From assembly GCA_002099365.1 (NCBI GenBank), contig MSED01000001.1, forward strand, positions 3,038,001-3,102,000: a stretch of DNA of 64,000 bases. The letters are read 5' to 3'. Origin of the DNA: Phialophora verrucosa. Its lineage: Eukaryota > Ascomycota > Eurotiomycetes > Chaetothyriales > Herpotrichiellaceae. The translations under genes and the position numbers were made by a program. Position 1 is the first letter of the stretch; each line of letters begins with the position of its first letter. The notes under the pieces were generated by a model. It had not been told where the DNA came from. It saw only the letters and a program-made list of their open reading frames with translations, and did not search any database. This document shows, in pieces, positions 22,282-32,573 of this stretch.

Positions 22282-22941
22282 GATGTTGGGTTCCCGGATT
22301 CCCCCTTGGATGCTGAATGGGCGGGAGCTTGGATTCAACGACTGAGGTGGTGAGTGCCACTGAGCTTGAGACCACCCCCGGACTGCCGAAATGATCACAT
22401 TGTACCGAGTACTTGTACCCCAATATGGTGAGAGAAACCGCCGCCGACAAACGGATCCGGATGACGGGCATGTGGGTCCCGAGCGCCTGAATTGCGAGGA
22501 CCTCGTATCTTGGTAATAACGTGTAGATGGGCAGGTATCGAAATATTCGATGCCATGTTTTGCTCCACATCTGCAGGGGGCCAAGCTCCACTGGGGGAGT
22601 GCCCACGGCCCCAGACCCAGACCCTACAGCCAGTGAGGATGGTCTTGATTATTAATTGGCCTCGTCTAGGGGGCCTTGGCCCTTTGTTCTGGGCCCACGT
22701 TGTGGGAGACCCTGGCGGTAGGGGAGGGGTTCCCCGTCCACAATCTCCGGACTACCCCACGTTCGCCCACCCCGCCATGGTCCTGAGCAAGTCCTCATTC
22801 CTTCTAGTCATCCATTCACACAGGGGACACGTCGGGACGGGCAGTGATTGCTCTGGATTCTCATCTCGACGACTCGGCTATTCTCAGGACGCCTCATCAG
22901 CGAGCACGTCTTTACCCACCCCCCATACCGCAGATTGCAGC
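22282..22941. promoter_or_regulatory. Divergent promoter region, SnoaL-like / bZIP
   Basis: 660 bp between the start codons of the SnoaL-like gene (minus) and the bZIP gene (plus). An open frame from 22492 runs through it into the bZIP gene but has no conserved content. It probably contains the promoters of both genes. Confidence 0.5.
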
Positions 22942-24576
22942 ATGGCCAGCTCCGGTTGGAAGCACAAGCTCACCGAGCGACAACTGGCCAACAAGCGGCA
23001 CGGCGACAAAGTCAAGCAGCGGCGACAGCGGCAACAATCCAAGGAGACCATTGCCCACCTGCAGTCCAACATCGAGCTTCTGCTCAGCGGCAACGACAGC
23101 GCATTCGTCCACGAGATTGTGCAGGACAACGCCAAGCTCAGGTCGTCGCTGAACCAGTGCCGGGCTCGGCTGGAAGACATCTGCCTCTCCAGCAGCCGAT
23201 TTTTGGAGATCCTGGACGACGACGGCGACAATCCTCCGGACCGCGATGCCGGATCCGGACTCGTCCACGACTTGCACACGCTGCACATCGAGCTACCGTT
23301 CATGTACCGCGAATCTATCTTGTCCCAGGTCGGCAAGCTCTTCAGTAGTAGCAGCCACCACCGCACTCAGTTTGCGGTGGACGATTTCCTCGAAGGAGTC
23401 ATGAGCTGCAAGCTGGCCAATCACCACGACTTCGGAGTCAAGTTTCTTCTGCAGGACCCAGGGGAGAGACAAATCCCGGCGTGGCTCAGTGAGGGCCTAT
23501 CCCACGATTCTGCCGCCGGGGCTCTCCTGGCTGCAGTGCCCACGGAGACTTTCTATCAGTGGATTATTGGCCATGTGTGCCAGGGCACGTCCCCAGCTTC
23601 TGGCGGAACGTACGACGGTCCAATTGCGCCCCTGGGCGGCAGCATTTCCAATCTCGAGTACCAGCGCCGCGCCGTCAGCCTTTGTGCCTTGGCTTTGATG
23701 GAGCAATGGTTCTCCCACTTGGCGAGCAAATGGGAGCGTTTCAGCCAGTTCTGGGCCACATACAGCCTCTGCATGGTGAGGTTCAAGCGACCCTGACCGG
23801 TTGCTACTGCAGCTGACTTTCCAACTGTTTTGGACGTTTCCGACCAGGAAGAACCTAGAACAGATCCCCCCATGGCTGTGGCCGGTGTCGTCCCAGTTCT
23901 CTTACGATCACCCGGGATACCTGGACGGCGTGCCTTGGTGAGCCCCCTCGTAGAGTCGCCCATACGAGGCACACCGCCGTAACGAAGACTAATTGGCGCG
24001 TGATGCAGGCCTCACATGAGAACCAAGCTCCTGACGCGCTGGCGCAATTACGACATGCGCCAGCTCTACACTGACATGGCTAGATTCCACACGTTTAGTT
24101 ACGGCGGCCTGGGCGACGACGTGGTTCTTCTGACCACCAATCCCGCAACGTCTCAGCTGGAGCTTAACCCTGTGTTCAAAGGGCGCTTGTTCGACCTCGA
24201 CAACATCAGGCTGAGCGACAGATTTGCTTCCCTGTACCCGGAGCTGGTGAGTATCGGCAAGATAGACAGCTCCATTGCTGGGCAGTGTCTCCCAGAGCCG
24301 GCCCCCGCAGCCGCGCAGCTCCCGTTTCAGCAACCGGGCCTTCCCTTAGCAGACGTCACTACTCTCGGTGTCGGTGGTCTGCTGCAGGCCGGCTGTCTTT
24401 CCACGCTGTCAGCAGAGATGCCGGACATCGCATACCCGGTTGCCCACTTAGAGCCGCCTTTCTTTGGCGGCGTCGTCGGTCAACATTGCGGCCAAGAGCC
24501 GGTCGACAACTCCAATCCGTTTTTGAACGACTCTAGTGCAAATGCGACCTTGATGTTTGCTGGCGAATGGCTGTGA
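22942..24576 (+). CDS. bZIP-type transcription factor, 508 aa
   Basis: Exons 22942-23775, 23813-23937 and 24009-24576 join to 508 aa. The N-terminus holds a basic region (LTERQLANKRHGDKVKQRRQ, about residues 9-28) followed by a heptad-like coiled coil (HLQSNIELL). This is the fungal bZIP class with a large C-terminal DUF3425-like domain. The C-terminal half contains WLWPVSSQFSYDHPG and WPHMRTKLLTRWRNYD, typical of that domain. It should bind DNA in the nucleus as a dimer. Being flanked by two paralogous SnoaL-like genes makes it a candidate pathway-specific regulator. In this basic region the usual Asn is found in ANKR. The start at 22942 is the first ATG that gives the family N-terminus. Confidence 0.87.
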
Positions 24577-24860
24577 GAACTCACCGTGGACGCGCTTTGT
24601 GGGGGAGGATCGGCTGTGCTTGCATGATCGCTGGGCAGCAAAGAATCTTTGGGCCCGGTCCGACCACGCTAGGGGCTTCCCACCGATGGGCAAATTGGGC
24701 TACAGAAGCAGTATCAGAGTGGTGAAGTGTAAATCAGTAGTGATTGCACCTGGAGAGGCTACCTTGGGACTGAACTTTTCCATCCTCCTCCCCCCCGGTC
24801 CAGGCCGGCGCGCGATCCGTCCAGCTGTATTCATTCCTTTTAACGTGCAAAGGGCGCCTT

Positions 24861-25307
24861 TCAAGGAGCCTCCAGTGGGCCCTTTCCCAGCATTTCTCTC
24901 CCCTTGCAGACCTTTTCAATGATCTCCTTGGTCGTGCCTGTGTCGATGAATTCGACAAATCGGGTGATTTGTTCTTGCGCGTCGTCAAAGTCGAAGATCA
25001 GCAGATATGTGCCGACATACGGCTCGATGTCTTGCACGAAGGTGAAAGTGCATTTTGTCCAGACGGCCAAGCTGTTCGCCTTGTCGTCCTCCAACCAGTA
25101 CTGGACATCGTGGGTGCCCTCCTTCACCACGCCATCCCATTGCGCGAAAAACTTGCGTGTCTGTTCATTGTTCCACGGTGTGCCGGTGGATGGAGGGACA
25201 ACTACGTGACCCGCGTCCTCGGAGCGAAACCGTGCAACGCTGTCTTTCGTGAAGGGCTTGAAGCCCTCGAGCCAATTTTCGATGAGCGCTCGTCGCTTCG
25301 AAACCAT
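24861..25307 (-). CDS. SnoaL-like protein, 148 aa (copy 2 flanking bZIP)
   Basis: A single exon. It begins MVSKRRALIENWLEGF and contains PWNNEQTRKFF, IEPYVGTYLLIFDF and CKGREMLGKGP. It is a paralog of the gene at 21811-22281 by these shared segments and similar length. It lies tail-to-tail with the bZIP gene, 284 bp from its stop. The NTF2/SnoaL-like fold is inferred from size and pattern; the reaction is unknown. The duplication around the regulator suggests local gene duplication followed by divergence at the N-terminal strand region (FYFPAPEG versus VVVPPSTG). Confidence 0.8.
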   Translation of the reverse strand: MVSKRRALIENWLEGFKPFTKDSVARFRSEDAGHVVVPPSTGTPWNNEQTRKFFAQWDGVVKEGTHDVQYWLEDDKANSLAVWTKCTFTFVQDIEPYVGTYLLIFDFDDAQEQITRFVEFIDTGTTKEIIEKVCKGREMLGKGPLEAP

Positions 25308-26394
25308 GGCGGCCGGCTGCTAGATTTGACGCGATGGCGGGTGGAAATCCAAATGCGATTCACTTAAAGGGGTTCCACGTCTGGGGGACCAACGTTGTTA
25401 TTAATAAACCACAACTTCCAAACTCCCGGGGGAATTTCCAGGGCAGTCTATACGGTTGTCTCTACGGTTATAGATGAAGGGCCTTGTTAAAAACGAGGAC
25501 CGTGACTGGTCACTTGAGAGGAGCTCAAATCAATGCATGGCGTCGCATCATACGATGGAGGTGAGCCCGACCCCTGTCGATTTATACGACCGCAATTAAT
25601 GAAACCCCCCTTTCCCCCTCTCCCAGTTTCTCGCCTCCTGGTACGCTATTATTCGAGGCCGTGCTCGTGCCTCGGCGTTGTTCACCGTGACTCCATAAAC
25701 AGGACGTGCTGAAGTAAGAACTAACAGTCTAAGCGCCATGGTGCCTCGGGCTGGTCGTTGGCTTTGGGAGGGAGAGAGAGGGACCCGGGGGGGGGGGTGG
25801 GGGGCGCCAAACACGGTCCTCTTTGGCTGTGTCAAGGCATCGGGGAGGGGTCGTGGAGTGGACGCCAAAAAGCCGGTATCCAGCCCTCAGTCACCCAGTG
25901 AAGCTCTCGAATTCCTGTAGACCGCTTTGCTCGCTCCTATGTAAGCCCTTGAGATCGAGTCAGGTTCGAGATCAAGGATCTCTTATAGGCACCCATATTC
26001 CCACATATCAATGCTCGGGCTCTGGATCGGTATCGCAGGGCCGAGACTCTCATTCTCACGGAGTTGCCAGTCACGTCTCAAGACCAAAAAAAATTAACAG
26101 ACGCCCTGGCCATGCTCGGTAGGCGGTGCAGGCGTCGAGCTTTCACAGGTTTGCCAGCCACGCTCCTCCCCTCGAAGCGGCTCTCGTGGATTCGAGTCGT
26201 CCCATTCGACGCCCCCGGACAGCCTCGTACAAAGGACCATTCAGAGCCATAGACGATTCTCCACGCCCGCTCTAACACAACAGGGCCAATTTATGCGTCA
26301 CGGTTCATATTCTTGTGCTACTACTATTGTTGTTGTTATTCTTGATGTTCCTCGACAGTCAGATCATCTACGCCGCCCATCTCACGAGACAACA
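25308..26394. other. Intergenic region between divergent SnoaL-like and kinase genes
   Basis: About 1.1 kb with no supportable gene. It contains an eleven-G run followed by T and six G at 25787-25804, and a TTGTTGTTGTTATT stretch near 26329-26342 just before the kinase gene. Confidence 0.55.
25787..25804 (+). other. Long G homopolymer
   Basis: Eleven G, one T and six G. It is able to form a G-quadruplex and is also a risk for sequencing indels. Confidence 0.5.
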
Positions 26395-27712
26395 ATGGCC
26401 GAACAGGTTCGCCAACCGATTGACCTCAAGTCTTTGGAGCAATACGTCGAACGGGAGATCCCCGAAATCAAAACACCACTGCAACTCAAGCAGGTATTAC
26501 TTAATCTTGCTCTCATTCCGTTAGCCTCTCTCTCTCTCTCACAAACACACGTCTCCTCGAAATATTATAGCTCTCAACCGTACAGAGACTAACGACGAAA
26601 ATTCCGTGTTGGACAGTTTGGCTTCGGACAGTCGAATCCCACATACCAGCTCATCGCCGCTGATGGCCGCAAATACGTGATGCGCAAGAGACCGCCAGGG
26701 CAGTTGCTGGTCAAGACGGCACATCAGGTAGCTCGCGAGTTCAAGGTGTTGCGGGCGCTCGAGCAGACCGACGTGCCGGCCCCGAAGGTGTACAAGCTGT
26801 GCGAAGACGAAAGCGTGATCGGAACCGCATTCTACGTGATGGAGTTTCTGGACGGTCGAATCATCACCGAAATACACCTGCCCTCGGTCAGCCCGAGTGA
26901 CAGACGCGCGATGTGAGTTGGCCCCCGCCCGGGAAGGGAAATACAAAAGGTCGTCTGTTGGTAGGACACTTATTAAGAGATACGCCAGGTGGTACGACGC
27001 CATCCGAACGCTGGCCAAGCTGCATCGTGTGGACTTCGGAAGAATCGGCTTGTCTGAGTTTGGCCGCCACCAAGGCTTCTTCGACCGACAGCTCAAAACC
27101 TTCACCCAGCTCTCCCAGGTCCAAGCCGCCGTGAAGGATGTTGACTCGCACGAGGCCGTGGGCCAAATCCCGCATTTCGAGGCCCTGGCTGCCTTTCTCG
27201 GCGACAAGTCGAAGCAGCCGAAAGACCGCGCAGCGCTGATCCATGGGGACTACAAGATCGACAACCTCGTCTTCCACAGGACCGAGCCGCGTGTGATCGG
27301 AGTGTTGGACTGGGAGATGGCCACCATCGGACACCCGCTTTCCGACATTGTCAATCTCGTGTCGCCGTGGTCGTTCCTGGACGTCGTGAGCCAGGCCGCG
27401 CGCATCGCGTCGGGCGCGCCGGATGCTTTCTTGCCGGGCGTGACGCCTGGACTGCCCACGCTCGATGAGGCTCTCCAGTGTTACATGGAGGCGTCTGGGT
27501 ACGACGTCGGCCCGGATCTTGCGTGGGGAAAAGCGCTCTGGGGTTGGAGAAGCGCCATCATTGTCCAAGGCATCAGCGCCCGGTACGCTCAGCGCCAGGC
27601 GAGCGGGAAGACAGCCGCCGCATACGTGAAGCAGGTCTCCCGATACTCGGACTACGCAAAGGCAATCGTGGACGAAATGAACGGTTCGTCCACCTGCATC
27701 GCGAGGCTCTAG
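26395..27712 (+). CDS. Aminoglycoside-phosphotransferase-like kinase, ACAD10/11 type, 380 aa
   Basis: Exons 26395-26493, 26617-26912 and 26965-27712 join to 380 aa. The nucleotide loop region is GFGQSNPTYQL. The ATP lysine lies in YVMRKRPPG, the helix-C-like region is VAREFKVLRAL, and hinge YVMEFLDG follows. The catalytic Brenner motif is HGDYKIDNLVF and the metal motif is LDWEMATIGHPLSD. This is the APH/choline-kinase fold in the form seen at the N-terminus of animal ACAD10/11 and in many bacterial lipid or steroid catabolic loci. There the kinase phosphorylates a hydroxyacyl substrate. A matching acyl-CoA dehydrogenase is not present in the window. Intron 1 contains a (CT)n tract. Confidence 0.9.
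26526..26540 (+). repeat. (CT)n microsatellite in kinase intron 1
   Basis: About seven CT units within intron 26494-26616; a polypyrimidine tract that may aid splicing. Confidence 0.6.
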
Positions 27713-28278
27713 GGGCGCGGGGTAAAGGGTGGCCAGGTCGCCGCGGCCATGAACCTGACCCTCCTCTGCTTCTAGGAACGCGTTGATAAAGCAACGATAA
27801 CAACCAGCCCCGACGCGTGTCGCTACGAACAGGGCTGCTCCCCATCCGGCGCGTGGTGTGTGTGTCTATTACATCTGGATAACCCTTTTTTTTGGTTTCA
27901 AGAATGTCTCCGTGAGGGGAGATGTGATTAGACGGGGCCGACCGGCCCAGATTCTTGTAGAAAGAGTAATAGAGCTTTGAGATAGAATGTGAAGGATATG
28001 TCTCATGGTTCTGCTGGTCTCTTCGATTTCCTGTCTCGCTTCAAAGAAATGGGGGATTGATCCAAATTTTTGCTTGAGGTCGAACAGACAAGCCATGCCT
28101 CGACGACCGCTTTCGTCCAGATGACCAGACCGATAGCATCTACGCCAGTGTCTCACTGTGTGCATAGGTGTTAAAGGTGGTCGCGCCAAGTATTCGTGGC
28201 AGTCAAGAACAGCAGACCCGTCGCCAGCCCCTTTCCTTTCGGCATCCTCCGGGATGTCCTGTCTCCTCGGTAGTGCTT
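27713..28278. other. Intergenic region between convergent genes
   Basis: About 0.57 kb of 3' flanks between the kinase and the SDR. No gene was seen. Confidence 0.5.
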
Positions 28279-29067
28279 TTACGCGTAGAAGGCCGCGGTG
28301 CCGGTCAGATGGCCGCCATCGACGTTCATGAGGCTCCCAGTCTGGAAACTTGACTCGTCACTCAGTAGGTATGCTACCGCCGTGGCGATCTCCAGCGGTT
28401 CAGCTGCGCGTCGAAGGGGAGTATTCTTGGTGTGGGGCTCCAAGAACTCGGCTCCTAGGGTCCGCACGGGAGGCGACAGGATGAAGCCCGGGCAGACCAC
28501 GTTGAATCGGATCCCCTTGGGCCCGTATTCATGGGCGGCCGTTTTGGTGATATTGTTGACCGCCGCTTTGGAGGCTGAGTACAGGCACATGCCCGGAATG
28601 CCCCTGATCGAAGACCCGGAGCTGACGTTGACTATCGACGACCCTCGCCGTAGATGAGGGATCTGGGCGCGCATGCAGTTGAAGATGCCACGAAAGTTTG
28701 TCCCCACGACCCGATCAAAGTCCTCGTTGGTCTTCTCCTCCAGCGGTGCCACTGACTCCCCGGCCGCGCCCCCGGCGACATTGGCCGCGCAGTCCAGCTT
28801 GCCAAAGGTCGAGACGACCTCTTCGATCCAATTATCCACCTGTGCTGCATTCTCGACCTCGACGATGGAAGTGATGAACTGCTGCCCGGCCACAGTCGGC
28901 TGCCTCTTCAGTGCTTCGGCCAAGCCGGCCAGTCGCTGTTCGTCCCGGCCAGTGGCTGCAACAGAGGCCCCTTGCGCGTACAACAGCTCCGCCAACGCGT
29001 AGCCCGTGCCTGAGCTCGCGCCGGTGATGGTAATCACTTTGCCACTAAATCTCTTCGTGTTGGCCAT
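28279..29067 (-). CDS. SDR family oxidoreductase, 262 aa
   Basis: A single exon. The ATG at 29067 gives MANTKRFSGKV and a normal spacing to the glycine motif TGASSGTG (near residue 15); the longer frame to 29172 lacks character. Other landmarks are NVAGG, NVSSGSS (catalytic Ser), YSASKAA (Tyr/Lys) and VCPGF. The third Gly-Ile of GxxxGIG is Gly-Thr here, a small departure. It is paralogous to the SDR at 30-803 (GKLD.AANVAG, LEEKT, FNCMRAQ, HEYGP). It stands beside a P450, as that one does. The substrate is unknown. Confidence 0.9.
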   Translation of the reverse strand: MANTKRFSGKVITITGASSGTGYALAELLYAQGASVAATGRDEQRLAGLAEALKRQPTVAGQQFITSIVEVENAAQVDNWIEEVVSTFGKLDCAANVAGGAAGESVAPLEEKTNEDFDRVVGTNFRGIFNCMRAQIPHLRRGSSIVNVSSGSSIRGIPGMCLYSASKAAVNNITKTAAHEYGPKGIRFNVVCPGFILSPPVRTLGAEFLEPHTKNTPLRRAAEPLEIATAVAYLLSDESSFQTGSLMNVDGGHLTGTAAFYA

Positions 29068-29787
29068 GTCGAACGTATTAATAAGGAAGACTCCTGCATG
29101 AAGAAGGCTCTGCCCAAGCATTACGTGCCATGCATGCGGCGCAAGATGATGTTGTATAATATCTGACGGCAACTACGACCATCGTGGGCGCCGATTTCCA
29201 AGCCGGCCGGCGGACCTGGGCCACTCCCAGATTCGCCCCTAGCGCGTAAGTGCAACATGCAGGATCTGAACGAGGCACTCAGTAGATATTACAGCCTCCA
29301 AGTAGGTATCGTAACCGACGAGTCGAGCCGGTCCCCGGCGGCACCTGGGGAGTTCACGAGGACGAGGGCCGCGGGTATTATTCCAAGTGGAGCGGAAGAC
29401 CCTCGGCACGTGCCCCGGATAACTTTCCCCCAGTCACCAATGTGCGGGGTACGCAACACGTGATCTTGACTTGTCACGTGCAAAGACATTGGCGTGCACG
29501 GCATCGTGCGGCGCCTGCTGAAGGAGCAAAGTCGAAATAATGGACACAATGTCTACAGCAGGTGACATTTGTCAGTCTCGCAGAAAGAGCGGCGCGTGCA
29601 GGCGCCTCTTTGGAGTTTGTCATTCGTCCTTGTTACGGAGAGTTCTTGTATGACAAAACGCGCGCTAGTAAGGGAGCCCTCCTGGAATAATATCGCCAAA
29701 GATCAGCTGCCCACAAAACCCTCAACACAGTCCTGGTGGAGGCTCTTCCAACCGGCAACAAGCCATCGCCACTCCAACACCAGGGAG
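29068..29787. other. Intergenic region with three E-boxes
   Basis: About 0.72 kb between two minus-strand genes; promoter of the SDR. It holds three CACGTG sites within 74 bp, listed separately. No gene was seen. Confidence 0.5.
29407..29480. promoter_or_regulatory. Cluster of three CACGTG E-boxes
   Basis: CACGTG occurs at 29407-29412 (inside the 10-bp palindrome GGCACGTGCC), 29457-29462 and 29475-29480. They lie 340-413 bp upstream of the SDR start at 29067. CACGTG is bound by fungal bHLH proteins and some bZIPs. Other copies stand in promoter regions at 4108, 12486 and 34928. Confidence 0.45.
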
Positions 29788-31572
29788 CTACAGCTGGGTC
29801 AAGTCTATCTCCTCTTTCCGTCTTCTCACCAACATCTTCAGTGTCGGGTTAGGTACCCTGTTGATCCCATAACGGAAGATCGTAGGACTCTCCGGCTCCG
29901 CCAACTTGAGATCGTATTTCAGCAGAAAGTGGCACAAAGCGATCTTCAACTCGTTGCTCACGAAGAAACGCCCCGGACAAGCGAACGTGCCATATCCGAA
30001 CACGATATGGTCTGGAGACGTTGTCACAAATTGGGCCAGATTCTCCATGCCTGGTTGTTCGCGCATCTTTACAAAGCGAGCGGGGTCAAAGTGATCGGGA
30101 TCCGGGTGGACCTTGGGGTCCCACAGGTATTCCGAGTAGATGTCCACCAGTGTGCCCCTGGGGATGAAACTACCGTCTGAGAGCTTGACGTCCTTGAGGG
30201 CCTCGCGTTGCATCGACACTGTGGAGATGATGAGATCACTGATACCATGGACACAGTGGAGGCAGACTCACCGGTGTTCAGCGGGTTCATGCGTTGAGTC
30301 TCTTTGAGAACGCTATCGAGCAGTTTCATCTTGACCAGCGACGTCTTCTTCCACCCCTCTTCTTTCAAAACGGTGATGATCTCCTCTCTCAGAGGCGGGA
30401 CCATCTCTGGGTATTTCCCAATGTTTTGCAACACTTTGGCTAACAGATCCGAGGTCGTATGTATGGCTGCAAGGTTCAAAGCGAGCTGACAAGCCACGGG
30501 GTCGTACCGTCTCCCCTTGCACAGCTCTTCCAGCCACTCCATCATGTCGTTGTATTTCGGCACCGGGGTGCCGCTGGCCAGGCATTGAGCCTTCTCTTCT
30601 TTGCGTCGCTGTATTTCGGGTCTGACACGCTCCGAGACTAAGCGACTGTTCCTGCGGACTTCCTTGAACTCTGGCAAAAACCAGTGCACGAGAGGTTGCA
30701 AGAAGGCGGGATATTTCTTGAGTGTGGTTATGGCTTGGAAGCACACCAACGTGTAATCAATCTGAACCTTGATGACACTTGGATCGCGGCACAACTTGCG
30801 GCCCATGAAGATGCTGGATGTGAGGCGAGCCACGATGAAGAGGCCGGCTTCCCTGGCGTTGAAATCGTGCCACTCGGTGCTGGACGACACCAATTCATCC
30901 AGAGCATCATTGGCTTCGTCAGACAACAAGTCGGTCAACATGGCTGGAAGCATACTTAGTCTCTGTGTTCATGTCTCCACGGCCGGTTGGTGTTGGCCGG
31001 GGTGCACTCACCGAGCTGAGTGTTGAGCTTCTTGTTTACAACGTCGACTACGAGGCCTTCATCGGAGGCGCCCTCGGCCATAGGCTCCAAGCCTGGAACC
31101 CAGGACATGTTGTCCTAGACGGCCAAGATAAGTAAGCCATCGTCAACTCGCCTCACAGGGTGGGGGGCACACTGTGCGGATGTATTTGCGGAAACTTAGG
31201 TCTTTGTGGTTCTTGATCTCGGGCGCATAAGACTGAGAAAGGAAGACATGCGGATCGTCGGCGGTGTACATCAAAAAGGCTTTAGCTGACTATCATTTCG
31301 TCAGTACTGCCGCCGAAAGATAATTCATGGGTAGTGTTGAGTATTCGCGACCGTACTTTCAAACCTTGTCTGATGAGCTCCTCCCCCTGCTTTAAAAACG
31401 CTTGTCTCGGCCCTTGGGCACTCCAGTCCCGACTTTTCGGTTTGAACAAGAGTGGAAGGTTGGATTTCGTATGCCCGAAAAGGCCGGCCGCCGATCCTAT
31501 CATCAGCGCCAGCGACAGAGCAACCAACGCCATGGCCGCTGGATGCATCGTTTCAGCAACTATTTTCAACAT
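29788..31572 (-). CDS. Cytochrome P450 monooxygenase, five exons, 508 aa
   Basis: Exons 31365-31572, 31173-31285, 31012-31114, 30272-30943 and 29788-30218 join to 508 aa. A membrane anchor (MALVALSLALMIGSAAGLF) is followed by the basic hinge region. The I-helix is AAIHTTSD, ExxR is ETQR, and the heme loop is FGYGTFACPGRFF with the ligand near Cys446. The HTT I-helix and GRFF(A/V)SNE(I/L)K stretch match the P450 at 1856, so the two are paralogs. The first two introns use weak donors (GTTTGA and GTGTGC), chosen because they alone keep the frame into KAFLMYTADDPHVFLSQ and DNMSWVPG. The N-terminal 150 residues are therefore less certain than the rest. It lies 720 bp from an SDR on the same strand. 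Confidence 0.88.
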
Positions 31573-32573
31573 GGTGGTCAGAGATGCTTGTGGTACACGG
31601 TCTCACAGCGGCAGCAGCAGCAGCAGAACAAAACGTGGACATGGTAATGGGGCCTAGGTGAAGCAGGCGACATTGTATAAACGGTCGAGTCGGCCGAGGA
31701 ATTGCCCACTGGATCCTACCGTTGGGCAGAGTCGATGCTCTCCGGGGCGATCCCGGTTGAGGTACGACTCGAACACTATACCAGCGAGCGGTTCTGGATG
31801 ACGCAAGACCATGGGAGGTGCCTCCGACCAAGGAGGACTCATTATTGCAGAGCACCTCGCGGGTGTTGTGCAACAGAACATGAACCATTGCCACGGCATC
31901 TATCCAGGTGGTCATCCGCCACAGACCGGTAGCATAACTTATGACAGGACCCGGCCCGGACGCTGCTCTCTAGCAAAGGGATTAGGCGTCCGTGACACGC
32001 AAGAGGAATGGTCTGCGGGGCGAGGGGGCGTATGGGGTCCCGGCCAAGATACTTTTTGGCGTGTTTCTCGCCGTTGCGTTTGGACCGCGTCGAATGGTAC
32101 GACGCCAATTATGCACCAACCTTAGATTTGCTCACAAGAGACCATTGAGAACCAGGTAACGAGGGGGGGGCCTTGCGATGCTGGGAACAGGTGTTTGAGC
32201 CGAAAGGCATCGTAGTTTTCGACGGGCGGATCCAGACCCTGCATAAGTCTCGCCACCACTATCCTTCATGCTTTGGGAGATCTTGTCTGGGGTCAGTCGC
32301 GTCCAGGCGGATGGTATGCTTTAACAATCGCCCACATCGAACTGGCCAGATGTATCAGTGCGAAAGAGCCACGCTCCCTGATCCGCCCCGCTGCCAATTC
32401 ATCAAGTTCGCTGGTCAGTCGCCATAGCCTAGGGTGGTGCAGGCATCGGCATTGTATCAACGGCTGTACAAGGGCAGACCACTTGCTACGGGATTTGTTC
32501 TTGTCCACCGCCGTATATATAGATATAGACTCCTCTCTTCAGCGAGGCCGTGCATTCCCGAACCACAGCCACC
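31573..32573. other. Divergent intergenic region, P450 / questin-oxidase-like
   Basis: About 1 kb. It contains a (GCA)n tract at 31611-31627 and a TATA-like element at 32513-32527. No supportable gene was seen. Confidence 0.5.
32513..32527 (+). promoter_or_regulatory. TATA-like element of questin-oxidase-like gene
   Basis: GTATATATAGATATA about 50 bp before the ATG at 32574. Position and composition fit a core promoter TATA box. Confidence 0.45.

Noticed and set aside
22848..23348. 166-codon frame within the bZIP gene
   Set aside because: Shadow of the bZIP basic and coiled-coil region, Arg/Gln-rich.
31611..31627. (GCA)n run as part of a coding exon of the P450
   Set aside because: It lies upstream of the best start codon in the intergenic region and fits a simple microsatellite.
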